Assembly (NCBI RefSeq): GCF_016862795.1
Contig: NZ_BONQ01000158.1
Span: 1 to 58,659 of the forward strand
From: Dactylosporangium siamense
GTDB taxonomy: Bacteria; Actinomycetota; Actinomycetes; Mycobacteriales; Micromonosporaceae
Length of the DNA stretch: 58,659 bases
Reading direction: 5' to 3'
The notes beneath the pieces are model-generated. The model was given only the letters and a program-made list of their open reading frames with translations. It searched no databases and was not told the DNA's origin. Each line of letters begins with the position of its first letter. The stretch's first letter is position 1. Both the position numbers and the translations under genes were made by a program. This document shows, piece by piece, positions 27,421-37,852 of this stretch.

Positions 27421-28723
27421 CGACGTCAAGCAGCTCATCCTCGAGCAGACCCGCAAACTCCACCGCGACCGGGCGGCGGCCGAGCAGGGGTTCGTGCCGG
27501 GTGTCACGCCGATCATGCCGTCCGGCGCGGTCCTCGACGAGGACGACCGCGCCGCGCTGGTGGAGCAGGCGCTGGAGATGCGCATCGCGTCGGGGGCGAC
27601 GGCGCTGCGCTTCGAGCGGCTCTTCGCCAAGGCGATCGGCGTGCGCAAGGCCCACCTGACGAACTCCGGCTCCTCGGCCAACCTCCTCGCGGTCGCGTCC
27701 CTGACCGCCCCGGAGCTCGGCGACAAGCGGCTGCGCCCCGGCGACGAGGTGATCACGGTGGCGGCGAGCTTCCCGACGACCGTCAACCCGCTGCTGCAGC
27801 ACGGCCTCATGCCGGTCTTCGTCGATGTCGACCTCGGCACCTACAACACCACGGTCGAGCGGGTCGAGGCGGCGCTGACGCCGAAGACCCGCATGATCAT
27901 GATGGCGCACACGATGGGCAACCCGTTTCCCGTCGCGGAGATCCGGCAGCTGTGCAAGGACCGCGGGCTGTTCCTCGTCGAGGACAACTGCGACGCGGTG
28001 CTGTCCACCTACCAGGGCAGGATCACCGGCACGTTCGGCGACTACTCGACGGTCAGCTTCTACCCGGCGCACCACCTCACCATGGGCGAGGGCGGCTGCA
28101 TCCTGTCCGACAGCCTGGAGCTGGCGCGCATCACCGAGTCGATGCGGGACTGGGGCCGGGACTGCTGGTGCGAGCCGGGGCAGGACAACAAATGCCTCAA
28201 GCGGTTCGACTACCAGATGGGCGACCTGCCGTACGGCTACGACCACAAGTACATCTTCTCCCATGTCGGCTACAACCTGAAGGCCACCGACATCCAGGCG
28301 GCGCTGGGCCTGACCCAGCTCACCAAGCTCGAGGACTTCGTCGCCGCCCGCCGCCGCAACTGGCGGCGCCTGCGCGACGGCCTGGACGGCACGCCGGGCC
28401 TGCTGCTGCCGGAGGCGACGCCGGGCAGCGACCCGAGCTGGTTCGGCTTCGTCATCACCCTCACGGCGGACGCCGGCTTCGAGCGGCGCGCGCTGGTCGA
28501 CTTCCTGCAGTCCCGCAACATCGGCACGCGCCTGCTGTTCGCCGGCAACCTGGCCCGGCAGCCCGCCTACCGCAACGAGCCCTACCGCGTCAGCGGCAGC
28601 CTCGAGAACAGCGACATCATCACCGAGCGCACCTTCTGGATCGGCGTCTTCCCCGGCGTCACCGCCGAGATGATCGACTACATGACCTCCTCGATCCGCG
28701 AGTTCGCGGAGCGCCGCCACTGA
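27413..28723 (+). CDS. NDP-4-keto-6-deoxyhexose 3-dehydratase (E1, SpnQ/UrdQ/RfbH family)
   Basis: 436 residues from ATG 27413, with GGAGA upstream. It has an aspartate-aminotransferase fold, but the catalytic lysine is replaced by histidine in YPAHHLTMGEGG (His220/His221). This is the hallmark of the PMP-dependent C-3 deoxygenating enzymes. Cys251, Cys253 and Cys261 (CWC...C) match the [2Fe-2S] ligands of the family. The reaction removes the C-3 hydroxyl of a 4-keto-6-deoxy sugar. With the two ketoreductases nearby, this points to a 2,3,6-trideoxyhexose such as amicetose or rhodinose. No dedicated reductase partner (E3) is present; as with SpnQ, cellular ferredoxin or flavodoxin could serve. 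Confidence 0.95.
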   Translation: MADDVKQLILEQTRKLHRDRAAAEQGFVPGVTPIMPSGAVLDEDDRAALVEQALEMRIASGATALRFERLFAKAIGVRKAHLTNSGSSANLLAVASLTAPELGDKRLRPGDEVITVAASFPTTVNPLLQHGLMPVFVDVDLGTYNTTVERVEAALTPKTRMIMMAHTMGNPFPVAEIRQLCKDRGLFLVEDNCDAVLSTYQGRITGTFGDYSTVSFYPAHHLTMGEGGCILSDSLELARITESMRDWGRDCWCEPGQDNKCLKRFDYQMGDLPYGYDHKYIFSHVGYNLKATDIQAALGLTQLTKLEDFVAARRRNWRRLRDGLDGTPGLLLPEATPGSDPSWFGFVITLTADAGFERRALVDFLQSRNIGTRLLFAGNLARQPAYRNEPYRVSGSLENSDIITERTFWIGVFPGVTAEMIDYMTSSIREFAERRH

Positions 28724-28747
28724 CCCTGTGCCGCCCGTCCGCGCGGT

Positions 28748-28773
28748 GACCGGGCCGGCCCACCGGCCTGGTC
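28748..28773 (+). terminator. Hairpin terminator after the sugar operon
   Basis: GACCGGGCCGG pairs with CCGGCCTGGTC across a 4-base loop, with one mismatch in 11 pairs. It begins 25 bases after the dehydratase stop. It has no U-tract. Confidence 0.6.
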
Positions 28774-28826
28774 GCCGACGGCGGGCACGCGATCGTGGAC
28801 GACGGCAACCGGAGGACCGCAAAGAC

Positions 28827-28867
28827 GCCTGCGGGCCGGCACCCCTTCCCGGGGCCGGCCCGCAGGC
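28827..28867. terminator. Terminator hairpin between convergent sugar genes
   Basis: A perfect 14-bp stem, GCCTGCGGGCCGGC at 28827-28840 and its complement at 28854-28867, with a 13-base loop. It sits 18 bases past the stop of the minus-strand reductase and can also stop plus-strand read-through. Confidence 0.75.
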
Positions 28868-28884
28868 TGGTGGAAAAGCGTGGT

Positions 28885-29652
28885 TCAGCGCGTCGGCGCC
28901 GGCACCGCCCGGTCGAGGTACCGGTCCAGCAGCAGGTCCAGGTAGCCCGCGTCGCCGACCGGGGTCACCGTGCCGAAGTCCGGCACGAGCGTCCGCAGCC
29001 GCTCCAGGGACACCTCGGTCCGCGAGAACGGCCCCGACAGGTACACCCGGTCGGGTGCGACGCCGAGCCGGGCCGCCACCCCGTCGACGATCTCCTCGAC
29101 CGGCAGCGGCCGGCCGGAGGCGACGTTGACGACCACGTCGCCGGCGTCCGACAGGAGCAGGCCGTCGATGGCGTGCATCAGGTCGCGGGCGTCCAGCAGG
29201 TCGCGGTGCGCCCCGCGGTACACGGTGACGGTGCCGCTGCCGACCTGCCGCACGATCGCCGGCAGCAGCTGATGCGGCCGCTGGTGCGGGCCGACCACAT
29301 GGCTGAGCCGCAGCACGACATGGCGCACCCCGGACGCCCGCACACAGGCCTCCAGGGCGAGCTTGTGCCGTCCGTACGCCGACGGCGGGAACAGCGGGCC
29401 GTCCTCCCTCGCCGGGACGTCGGTGTGGCCGTACATCGCGAACGACGCGGTCGAGAAGTACAGCAGCGTCAGGTCCTGCGCCGCGCACTTGTGCAGGGCG
29501 GCGTAGAGCGACTCGGCCTCCCGGTCGAACTCGGCCGGGTCCGTGACGGACGTGCTGGACACACCCGCCGCCAGCGCCGTCACCTCCGGGAACCGGTCGC
29601 CGAACGCCGTGGCGAGGTTCTTCGCCAGGAACCCGTTGCCGATGATCTGCAT
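28885..29652 (-). CDS. NAD-dependent epimerase/dehydratase family protein, probable sugar reductase
   Basis: 255 residues from ATG 29652, chosen because GGGAGG lies five bases upstream and the Rossmann start MQIIGNGFLAKNL begins there. The glycine motif is an atypical GNGFLA. The catalytic YGRHK (YxxxK) follows STASFAMYGHTDV. It is a short extended-SDR enzyme; the length and context suit a second NDP-hexose 4- or 3-ketoreductase. It is the last gene of the mqnA-mqnC-reductase operon, 63 bp after mqnC. This arrangement puts a probable sugar gene and two menaquinone genes on one transcript. The exact substrate is not determinable. Confidence 0.82.
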   Translation of the reverse strand: MQIIGNGFLAKNLATAFGDRFPEVTALAAGVSSTSVTDPAEFDREAESLYAALHKCAAQDLTLLYFSTASFAMYGHTDVPAREDGPLFPPSAYGRHKLALEACVRASGVRHVVLRLSHVVGPHQRPHQLLPAIVRQVGSGTVTVYRGAHRDLLDARDLMHAIDGLLLSDAGDVVVNVASGRPLPVEEIVDGVAARLGVAPDRVYLSGPFSRTEVSLERLRTLVPDFGTVTPVGDAGYLDLLLDRYLDRAVPAPTR

Positions 29653-29715
29653 GTCATCCTCCCGACCGGGTCGGCGCCGGCGGGTCGCCGGCGCCGCGAC
29701 AGCCACCCGCGCGGC

Positions 29716-30921
29716 TCATCCGACCGGTGTCACCTTCAACAGCCGCTGGGGCGCCACCGCGCCGATACCGCCGCCCTCGACCGCGGTCGAGGACAGGTGC
29801 GATACCACCCGGTCGTCGGCGGGGTCGTCGGCCGGGTCCTCGAGCACCCGCAGGTGCTCGTACGTGGTGCTGCGCTGGGCGGGCACCCGGCCCGACGCGC
29901 GGATCAGGTGGATCATCTCCAGCAGGTTGGAGCGGTGCTTCGCACCGGCGGAGGAGACCACGTTCTCCTCCAGCATGACGGAGCCGAGGTCGTCGGCGCC
30001 GTAGTGCAGGGACAGCTGGCCGATCTCCTTGCCGGTGGTCAGCCACGAGCCCTGGATGTGCGCGACGTTGTCGAAGAACAGCCGGGCGATCGCGATCATC
30101 CGCAGGTACTCCAGCGACGTCGCCTGCGTCTGGCCCTTCAGCTTGTTGTTCTCCGGCTGGTACGTGTACGGGATGAACGCCCGGAACCCGCCGGTGCGGT
30201 CCTGCACGTCGCGGACCATCCGCAGGTGCTCGATGCGCTCCTCGTTGGTCTCGCCGGTGCCCATGAGCATCGTGCAGGTCGACTCGACGCCCAGGCCGTG
30301 CGCGATCTCCATGATCTCCAGCCAGCGTTCGCCGCTCTCCTTCAGCGGGGCGATCGCCGTGCGAGCCCGCTCGGGCAGCAGCTCCGCGCCGGCACCGGCG
30401 AACGAGTCGAGACCGGCGGCCTTGATCCGCTGGATCGCCTCCTCCGGGGTCACCCCGGACACCTTCGCCATGTGCTGCACCTCGGACGCGCCGAGGGAGT
30501 GGATGACCAGCGACGGGTAGGCGTCCTTGATGGCCTTGAACATGCCCTCGTAGTACTCGACGCCGTAGTCCGGGTGGTGACCGCCCTGGAACATGATCTG
30601 CGTCCCGCCGAGCTCGACGGTCTCCGCGCAGCGGCGCAGGATGTCGGTGAGGTCGCGCTCCCACGTCTTGTCGCTCTTCGGCGCGGCGTAGAAGGCGCAG
30701 AACTTGCACGCCGTGACGCAGACGTTGGTGTAGTTGATGTTGCGTTCGATGATGTACGTCGCGATGTGCTCGGCGCCGGCGTACCGGCGGCGGCGGACCG
30801 TGTCAGCCGCGGCGCCGAGGGCGTGCAGCGGCGCCGAACGGTACAGGTCCAGCGCCTCCTCGGGAGTGATGCGTTCGCCTGCGGCGGCTCGGTCGAGCAC
30901 CGCGCTGGCAGATCGGGGCAT
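29716..30921 (-). CDS. mqnC: Cyclic dehypoxanthine futalosine synthase MqnC (radical SAM)
   Basis: 401 residues. The radical SAM cluster ligands are Cys68, Cys72 and Cys75 in CVTACKFCAFY, preceded by ERNINYTNV as in MqnC. Later segments fit the family: GGTQIMFQGGHHPDYG, AFIPYTYQPEN, GSVMLEENVVSSAG. MqnC cyclises dehypoxanthine futalosine in the futalosine route to menaquinone. The stretch usually reading like MFGHVET is LMGTGET here. ATG 30921 has AAAGG seven bases upstream, and the gene follows mqnA by 51 bp. The partner genes mqnE, mqnB and mqnD are not in the window. It could be the housekeeping copy, a resistance copy, or a repurposed radical enzyme. Confidence 0.92.
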   Translation of the reverse strand: MPRSASAVLDRAAAGERITPEEALDLYRSAPLHALGAAADTVRRRRYAGAEHIATYIIERNINYTNVCVTACKFCAFYAAPKSDKTWERDLTDILRRCAETVELGGTQIMFQGGHHPDYGVEYYEGMFKAIKDAYPSLVIHSLGASEVQHMAKVSGVTPEEAIQRIKAAGLDSFAGAGAELLPERARTAIAPLKESGERWLEIMEIAHGLGVESTCTMLMGTGETNEERIEHLRMVRDVQDRTGGFRAFIPYTYQPENNKLKGQTQATSLEYLRMIAIARLFFDNVAHIQGSWLTTGKEIGQLSLHYGADDLGSVMLEENVVSSAGAKHRSNLLEMIHLIRASGRVPAQRSTTYEHLRVLEDPADDPADDRVVSHLSSTAVEGGGIGAVAPQRLLKVTPVG

Positions 30922-30972
30922 GTCAGAGCCTTTCGGGGAGTGACGATGTCCGTGTGCCGGGGCCTGCCCCGG

Positions 30973-33299
<2,327 letters not shown>

Positions 33300-33358
33300 C
33301 CCGCCTGGCGGCCGTTCGCGACCGCCTGCGCACCAGCATCCGCTGGTCGCGATTGCAG

Positions 33359-33392
33359 CAGAACCGCGCTCCCGGATGGGAACGCGGTTCTG
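33359..33392. terminator. Bidirectional terminator between two convergent glycosyltransferases
   Basis: CAGAACCGCG at 33359-33368 pairs with CGCGGTTCTG at 33383-33392. The stem extends inward through T-A and CCC-GGG pairs to a GGAT loop, with one C-A mismatch. A smaller hairpin ACCAGC-ATCC-GCTGGT lies just before it at 33332-33347. Confidence 0.8.
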
Positions 33393-33418
33393 GGTCTTGC
33401 GGCTGCTGGTGTGCGCTG

Positions 33419-34606
33419 TCAGTCGGCGAGGAGGCGTTCGATGACGTCGGCGCCTTCGGAGGGGCCGCCGCTGGCTCGCATGGCGGCGCTCATCGCGGCG
33501 ACGCGGGCGAGGACCTCCGGGTCGTTGGTGAGCTCGTCGACGGCGGCGCGCAAGGTTGCCGGGTCCAGGCTCGACGCCGGCAGGTAGCGGCCGATGCCGA
33601 TCTCGTCCACCCGGCGGGCGTTGACCGTGTTCTCCGGCGTGTGCGGCACGACGACGCACGGGCAGCCGTGATACAGCGCCTCGACCAGGCTGCCCATGCC
33701 GCCGTGGGTGACGAACACCGACGCGCGGGGTAGGACCGCGAGGTGCGGCATCCACTCGTGGGCCTCGACGTTGACCGCGGAGACCCCGGCGTCCAGGGCG
33801 TTGCCGCGGCCGAGGGTCATGATGACGTGCCACGTCTTGTCGGCGAAGGCGTCGGCGCACAGCTGGAACATGCCGGTCCGCTCGTTGGACTCGGTGCCCA
33901 TCGAGATGAGCGCCACCGGGATGTCCTCGGACGGCGCCGACCAGGTCACCGGCGGCGGGGTCGAGGGCAGGCAGTGGCCCAGGAACGTGAACTTCTCGTC
34001 GAACGTGTCGCCGTGCGGCTGCAGCGCCCGGGGCAGGAAGACGAGGTTGTGATCGTCGGCGACGGCCATCATCGCCCACATCTTCGCCGGGTCCGGTTCG
34101 ACCTCGGCGAGGATCTCCAGGATCGCCTCGACGCCCTTGTGGACGTAGTCGGCGTCGCGGTCCATGGTCTCGGCGTGCAGCGAGAAGTGGTCGTTGGAGG
34201 CCGTGTACGGGAAGTACTGCAGTGTCCGCACACCCCACTCGCGGGCCAGGATCCGGGCCGGGACGAAGCTCTCGAAGTCGTACACGATCAGGTCGGGCCG
34301 GTCGTCGGTGAAGGCGGCCCGCGCCGCCGGGATGACGCGCGTGTTGGCGTCGGCCAGGATGTCCAGGCCGAGCTCGGCGATCTCGTCACTCTCCACGTGG
34401 CTGGCGGTGCTCAGCCGGCGCCGGACGGAGGTGTAGCCGGCCAGGGCGGCGCCGACCGAGGCCACCGCCGAGGCGTACATCGAGTCCACGACGTAGGTGA
34501 CCCGGTGCCCGCGGTCGACCAGATGCCGGGCGATCTGCAGCGTCGGGTTGAAGTGCCCGAAGTCGGGGAAGACGAAGATCGCGACGTGCCCGGGTGACGT
34601 GGTCAT
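33419..34606 (-). CDS. Macrolide glycosyltransferase, OleD/MGT-like
   Basis: 395 residues. The N-terminus HVAIFVFPDFGHFNPTLQIA and the donor site THGGMGSLVEALYHGCPCVVVP, followed by ENTVNARRVDEIG, resemble OleD and related macrolide glucosyltransferases more than the deoxysugar type. OleD-like enzymes inactivate the producer's own macrolide inside the cell by adding a sugar, and an extracellular glycosidase reactivates it. A self-resistance role is therefore possible; a tailoring role is the alternative. Its ATG overlaps the stop of the upstream acyltransferase gene (ATGA, 34603-34606), so the two are translationally coupled. It is the last gene of the PKS-R operon. Confidence 0.92.
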   Translation of the reverse strand: MTTSPGHVAIFVFPDFGHFNPTLQIARHLVDRGHRVTYVVDSMYASAVASVGAALAGYTSVRRRLSTASHVESDEIAELGLDILADANTRVIPAARAAFTDDRPDLIVYDFESFVPARILAREWGVRTLQYFPYTASNDHFSLHAETMDRDADYVHKGVEAILEILAEVEPDPAKMWAMMAVADDHNLVFLPRALQPHGDTFDEKFTFLGHCLPSTPPPVTWSAPSEDIPVALISMGTESNERTGMFQLCADAFADKTWHVIMTLGRGNALDAGVSAVNVEAHEWMPHLAVLPRASVFVTHGGMGSLVEALYHGCPCVVVPHTPENTVNARRVDEIGIGRYLPASSLDPATLRAAVDELTNDPEVLARVAAMSAAMRASGGPSEGADVIERLLAD

Positions 34607-35589
34607 GAGACCCGCCGCGGCGGGAGGACGACGCCGTTGTCGAAGATGGCCGCCATGACCTCAGGGAGGTCCGCGGGCGACTCGACGTGCACGACGGGGA
34701 ACGGGAAGCCGATCCAGCCGCGTGGCAGCGACGGGCCGAGGACCAGCCCGACGCGGGTCTTGTGCCGGTGCATCTCGGCGCTCATGTCGTCGATGCGGAT
34801 CGTGTCGACGGCGTTGCGGCTGAACATGGTGGCGATGTCGGCCACGTTCGTCAGGGTCCGCGGCTCCAGCGACGAGCACAGCGGCAGCACCGGATCGCCG
34901 AGGCCGGCGCCGGGGGCGATGGCGGCGATGGAGTCCGCGACCGCCTGCCGCAGCGGCGTGTGCACCGCCACCGAGTTGGCCTCCTGCACCTGGACCTGCC
35001 CGAGCCCGCCGGACGCGGTGTACTCCGCGGCGAGCGCCTCGAGGGCCTCGCGGTAGCCGCTGAGCAGCAGGATGCGGAACGTGCCGGTGGGGTGGGTGCC
35101 GAAGTCGCCGGCGAGCCAGATCCCGTCGCGTTTGGGCTCGATGAGCAGCGCCTCGTCCTGGTCGACGGGCAGGAACGCGACGGCGACGCCCTCGGCCGGC
35201 CCGTCCGGGTCGCGGGGGCCGACGTGGTCGATGCGCATCAGCAGGTCGAACAGGTGCTCGCGGGACAGCGCACCGGCGAGGGACGAGCTGACCATCGAGC
35301 CGAGGCTGAGGCCGCCGACCGCGGCCGGGTGCAGGCCCTGCGCGGCGAGGACGTCGTGGATGCCGACCATCGCGGCGGCCAGGGCGACGGAGCCGTGCCG
35401 GGAGCGGACCTCCATATCGACCTGCTCGTCGTCCTCGCGGCGGCGCAGCAGCAGGTCGAGGTCCAGGCCGGTCCAGGCGCTGACCTTGTCGTACACCTGC
35501 TGCATGGCCGGGTACGCCGCGTGGAACTCCATGACGCCGCGTGGGTCGTAGTTGAGCAGGTTCGTTCCGAAGATGAACGCGAGGCTCAT
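34603..35589 (-). CDS. Stand-alone acyltransferase-like protein AT-a (FabD-related)
   Basis: 328 residues from ATG 35589, with GGAAGG upstream. It has the FabD/AT fold, with nucleophile Ser95 in GLSLGSM and probable catalytic His210 in VAVHTPLRQAV. Departures: the His of GHSxG and the following Glu are absent (GLSLGS), and the carboxylate-binding Arg expected about 25 residues after the Ser is not in place (Ile at that position by simple alignment). This argues against a malonyl substrate and for a monocarboxylic, aminoacyl or peptidyl group. It is a paralogue of the next gene upstream; both begin MSLAFI(F/L)G. All visible PKS modules have their own AT, so it is not a trans-AT for chain extension. 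Confidence 0.88.
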   Translation of the reverse strand: MSLAFIFGTNLLNYDPRGVMEFHAAYPAMQQVYDKVSAWTGLDLDLLLRRREDDEQVDMEVRSRHGSVALAAAMVGIHDVLAAQGLHPAAVGGLSLGSMVSSSLAGALSREHLFDLLMRIDHVGPRDPDGPAEGVAVAFLPVDQDEALLIEPKRDGIWLAGDFGTHPTGTFRILLLSGYREALEALAAEYTASGGLGQVQVQEANSVAVHTPLRQAVADSIAAIAPGAGLGDPVLPLCSSLEPRTLTNVADIATMFSRNAVDTIRIDDMSAEMHRHKTRVGLVLGPSLPRGWIGFPFPVVHVESPADLPEVMAAIFDNGVVLPPRRVS

Positions 35590-35611
35590 GCTGGCAGCCT
35601 TCCGATGTAGG

Positions 35612-36553
35612 TCACGTGGGCAGGAGCACGTCGTGTTCGCGGACCGCGGCCACGACGTGGTCGATGTCGTCCGGGGAGTCGACGTAGACGACGGGGAACG
35701 GGAACTCGAACCCGTCGCGGGGCAGCGTGGGGCCGAGGATGACGCCGAGCCGCGCGCCGAGGCGGCGCATCTGCCCGGTGAGGTACTCGGCCCGGATCGG
35801 CTCGACGACGTTGCGGCTGAACTCGCTGCGGACCTGGTCGGCGCTGTGCAGCACCCGCGGCTCCAGCGACGAGCACATCGGCACGACCGGGTCGGTGAAC
35901 GTGATGTCGGCGGCGATGCGGGCGAGCACGTCCCGGGCGCGGTAGCGCAGCGGGCTGTGCACGGCGACCGTCTCGTCGCTGAACACGAAGTACTCCGGCG
36001 GGTACCCGGTGGCGAGCTGGTCGATGGCGTCGCGGTAGCCGCTGAGCAGCAGCATCCGGAACGCGCCGCTGGTGTGCATGCCGAAGTCGCCGCCGAACCA
36101 GATGCCGGGGCGGGTGCCGTAGAACGACTCGTAGGTCTCCCCCAGCGGCAGGACCGCGGCGACGCAGCCCTCCGGCAGCTCGGCCCGGTCGGGGCGCTGG
36201 TCGCCGTCGGTGTGGCCGAGCAGCCCGATGACGTCCTGGCGGGACACCGCGCCGGACAGCGCGCCGGCCACCATCGCGCCGAGGCTGATCCCGCCGACCA
36301 TCGCCGGGTGCACACCGCGCTCGCCGAGCAGGTCGGTGATGCCGAGCATGGCCGCGGCCAGCCCGACCGACGTGGTCCGGGAGCGTTGGGTGTCGTCCTC
36401 GACGGTGCGCAGCAGGAGGCCGACGTCCAGCCCGGTCCACTCCGCCGCCCGCTCATAGGCGTCCCGGACGGCCTGGTGCTGCTCGTACAGTCCGATGAGG
36501 CCGGTCGGGTCGTAGGTGAGGTTCTTCTGGCCGAGGATGAACGCGAGGCTCAC
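35612..36553 (-). CDS. Stand-alone acyltransferase-like protein AT-b (FabD-related)
   Basis: 313 residues from GTG 36553, chosen for the GAGGAG five bases upstream and because the paralogue begins at the same residue. Ser90 lies in GISLGAM and His199 in VAVHSPLRYRA, so the Ser-His dyad is present. As in AT-a, the GHSxGE His and Glu and the malonyl-binding Arg are missing (Thr at the aligned position). The shared core includes GDFGMHTSGAFRMLLLSGYR and CSSLEPR. It lies 33 bp after a glycosyltransferase and 22 bp before AT-a. The pair could act as a heterodimer or on two substrates. A VinK-like transfer role or an editing hydrolase role are possibilities; neither is proven by the sequence. Confidence 0.88.
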   Translation of the reverse strand: MSLAFILGQKNLTYDPTGLIGLYEQHQAVRDAYERAAEWTGLDVGLLLRTVEDDTQRSRTTSVGLAAAMLGITDLLGERGVHPAMVGGISLGAMVAGALSGAVSRQDVIGLLGHTDGDQRPDRAELPEGCVAAVLPLGETYESFYGTRPGIWFGGDFGMHTSGAFRMLLLSGYRDAIDQLATGYPPEYFVFSDETVAVHSPLRYRARDVLARIAADITFTDPVVPMCSSLEPRVLHSADQVRSEFSRNVVEPIRAEYLTGQMRRLGARLGVILGPTLPRDGFEFPFPVVYVDSPDDIDHVVAAVREHDVLLPT

Positions 36554-36586
36554 GGCGGCTCCTCTCGATGGGGGTCGGGACGCGTC

Positions 36587-37840
36587 TCAACGGGCAGCGC
36601 GCGAGGCGGTGAACTGTTCGAGCTCCCCGACGACCTGTGCCGGGGAGGGGCGGTGCAGCGCCTCGTCCCGCAGCGTCGCGGCGTTGCGGGCGAATCCGGC
36701 CTCCGACACCAGGCGGCTGACCGCGGCGCGGATCTCCTGCGGCCCGGCCTGGTCGTGCGGCAGGTACAGGCCGGCGCCGGCCTCCTGCAGGCCGCTGCCA
36801 CGCAGCGTCTGGTCGGCGACGGGGGTGGAGACGAACAGCTGCGGCACGCCGTGCACGAGGGCGGTGCCGTAGCTGCCGAAGCCGCCGTGGTGGATGAGGG
36901 CGGCGCAGGTGGGCAGCAGCGCGTGCAGCGGCACTGACTGCACCACCCGGGCGTTGTCCGGGACCTTGTCCAGCTCCTGCGCCTGCGCGGGCAGCAGCGC
37001 GGCGACGACCTCGACGTCGAGGTCCGACAGCGCGTCGAGGATCGCGGCCTTCGACACGTAGTCGCCGCCGTACCGTTCGGTGTTGGCGGCGCCGAGGCTC
37101 AGGCACACGCGGGGACGCGCCGGTGGTTCGTTGAGCCAGTCCGGCGCGACGGCCGGGCCGTTGTAGGGCACGAACCGGATCGGGACCCGCCGGACGTCCG
37201 ACGGCACCGACAGCCGGTCCGGCAGCGGGTCCAGGGTCAGCTGCCCGGTGATGAGTTCCTCGCTGAACGCGCCCCCGAACTTCTCGGCGTGCCCGCCGAG
37301 CCATTCCGCCATCGGGTCCTCGCGCCGGTCCTCGGGCGCCTCGTCGCGGAGCCTGGTGAACAGCTGCCGTTTCATGGCCCAGACGTCGGCGAAGCACATG
37401 GAGCGCACGTGTGCGGCGCCCACGGCGACGGCGGCGAGTCCGCCGGCGTAGGTGAGCGGGTCCCACACGACGAGGTCGGGCCGCCAGTGCCGGGCGAACG
37501 CGACGAGGTCCTCGATCATCGGCTCGTTGTAGTAGGCGAAGCCCCAGGCGCCCATCTGGGCGCGTTCGAGCTCCCGCTCCCAGGTGAGCTTCGCCGGGTC
37601 GAGCTCGCTCCAGTCGACGGACTCGACCTCCTGCGACTCGCGGTGCGCCGCCATCGCCGAGCTGATGTTGCTGTCGTCGCCGACGCCGACGGCGGTCATG
37701 CCGGTGCGGGCGATGACGTCGGTGAACGCCGGCGAGCTGGCGACGCGCACCTCGTGGCCGGCGGCGCGCATCGCCCACGCCATCGGCGTCATGCAGAACA
37801 GGTGGGACTTCTCAGGCAGCGTGACGAACAGCACCCGCAT
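36587..37840 (-). CDS. GT1-family glycosyltransferase, EryCIII/DesVII-like
   Basis: 417 residues. The N-terminus MRVLFVTLPEKSHLFCMTPM and the donor site LIHHGGFGSYGTALVHGVPQL place it with deoxysugar macrolide glycosyltransferases. The region RFVPYNGPAV is shared with the glycosyltransferase at 32079, so the two are closer to each other than to the OleD-like one. Its ribosome site AGGAG overlaps the TAG stop of the type II TE before it (TAGGAG), and ATG 37840 follows 12 bases later. No P450-like activator gene is seen nearby. Confidence 0.94.
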   Translation of the reverse strand: MRVLFVTLPEKSHLFCMTPMAWAMRAAGHEVRVASSPAFTDVIARTGMTAVGVGDDSNISSAMAAHRESQEVESVDWSELDPAKLTWERELERAQMGAWGFAYYNEPMIEDLVAFARHWRPDLVVWDPLTYAGGLAAVAVGAAHVRSMCFADVWAMKRQLFTRLRDEAPEDRREDPMAEWLGGHAEKFGGAFSEELITGQLTLDPLPDRLSVPSDVRRVPIRFVPYNGPAVAPDWLNEPPARPRVCLSLGAANTERYGGDYVSKAAILDALSDLDVEVVAALLPAQAQELDKVPDNARVVQSVPLHALLPTCAALIHHGGFGSYGTALVHGVPQLFVSTPVADQTLRGSGLQEAGAGLYLPHDQAGPQEIRAAVSRLVSEAGFARNAATLRDEALHRPSPAQVVGELEQFTASRAAR

Positions 37841-37852
37841 CGTGCTCGGCTC

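Noticed and set aside
34603-36553. Reading the two AT-like proteins as trans-acting malonyltransferases for AT-less modules
   Set aside because: Every module visible in both PKSs has its own AT, and the malonyl-binding Arg appears absent in both proteins.
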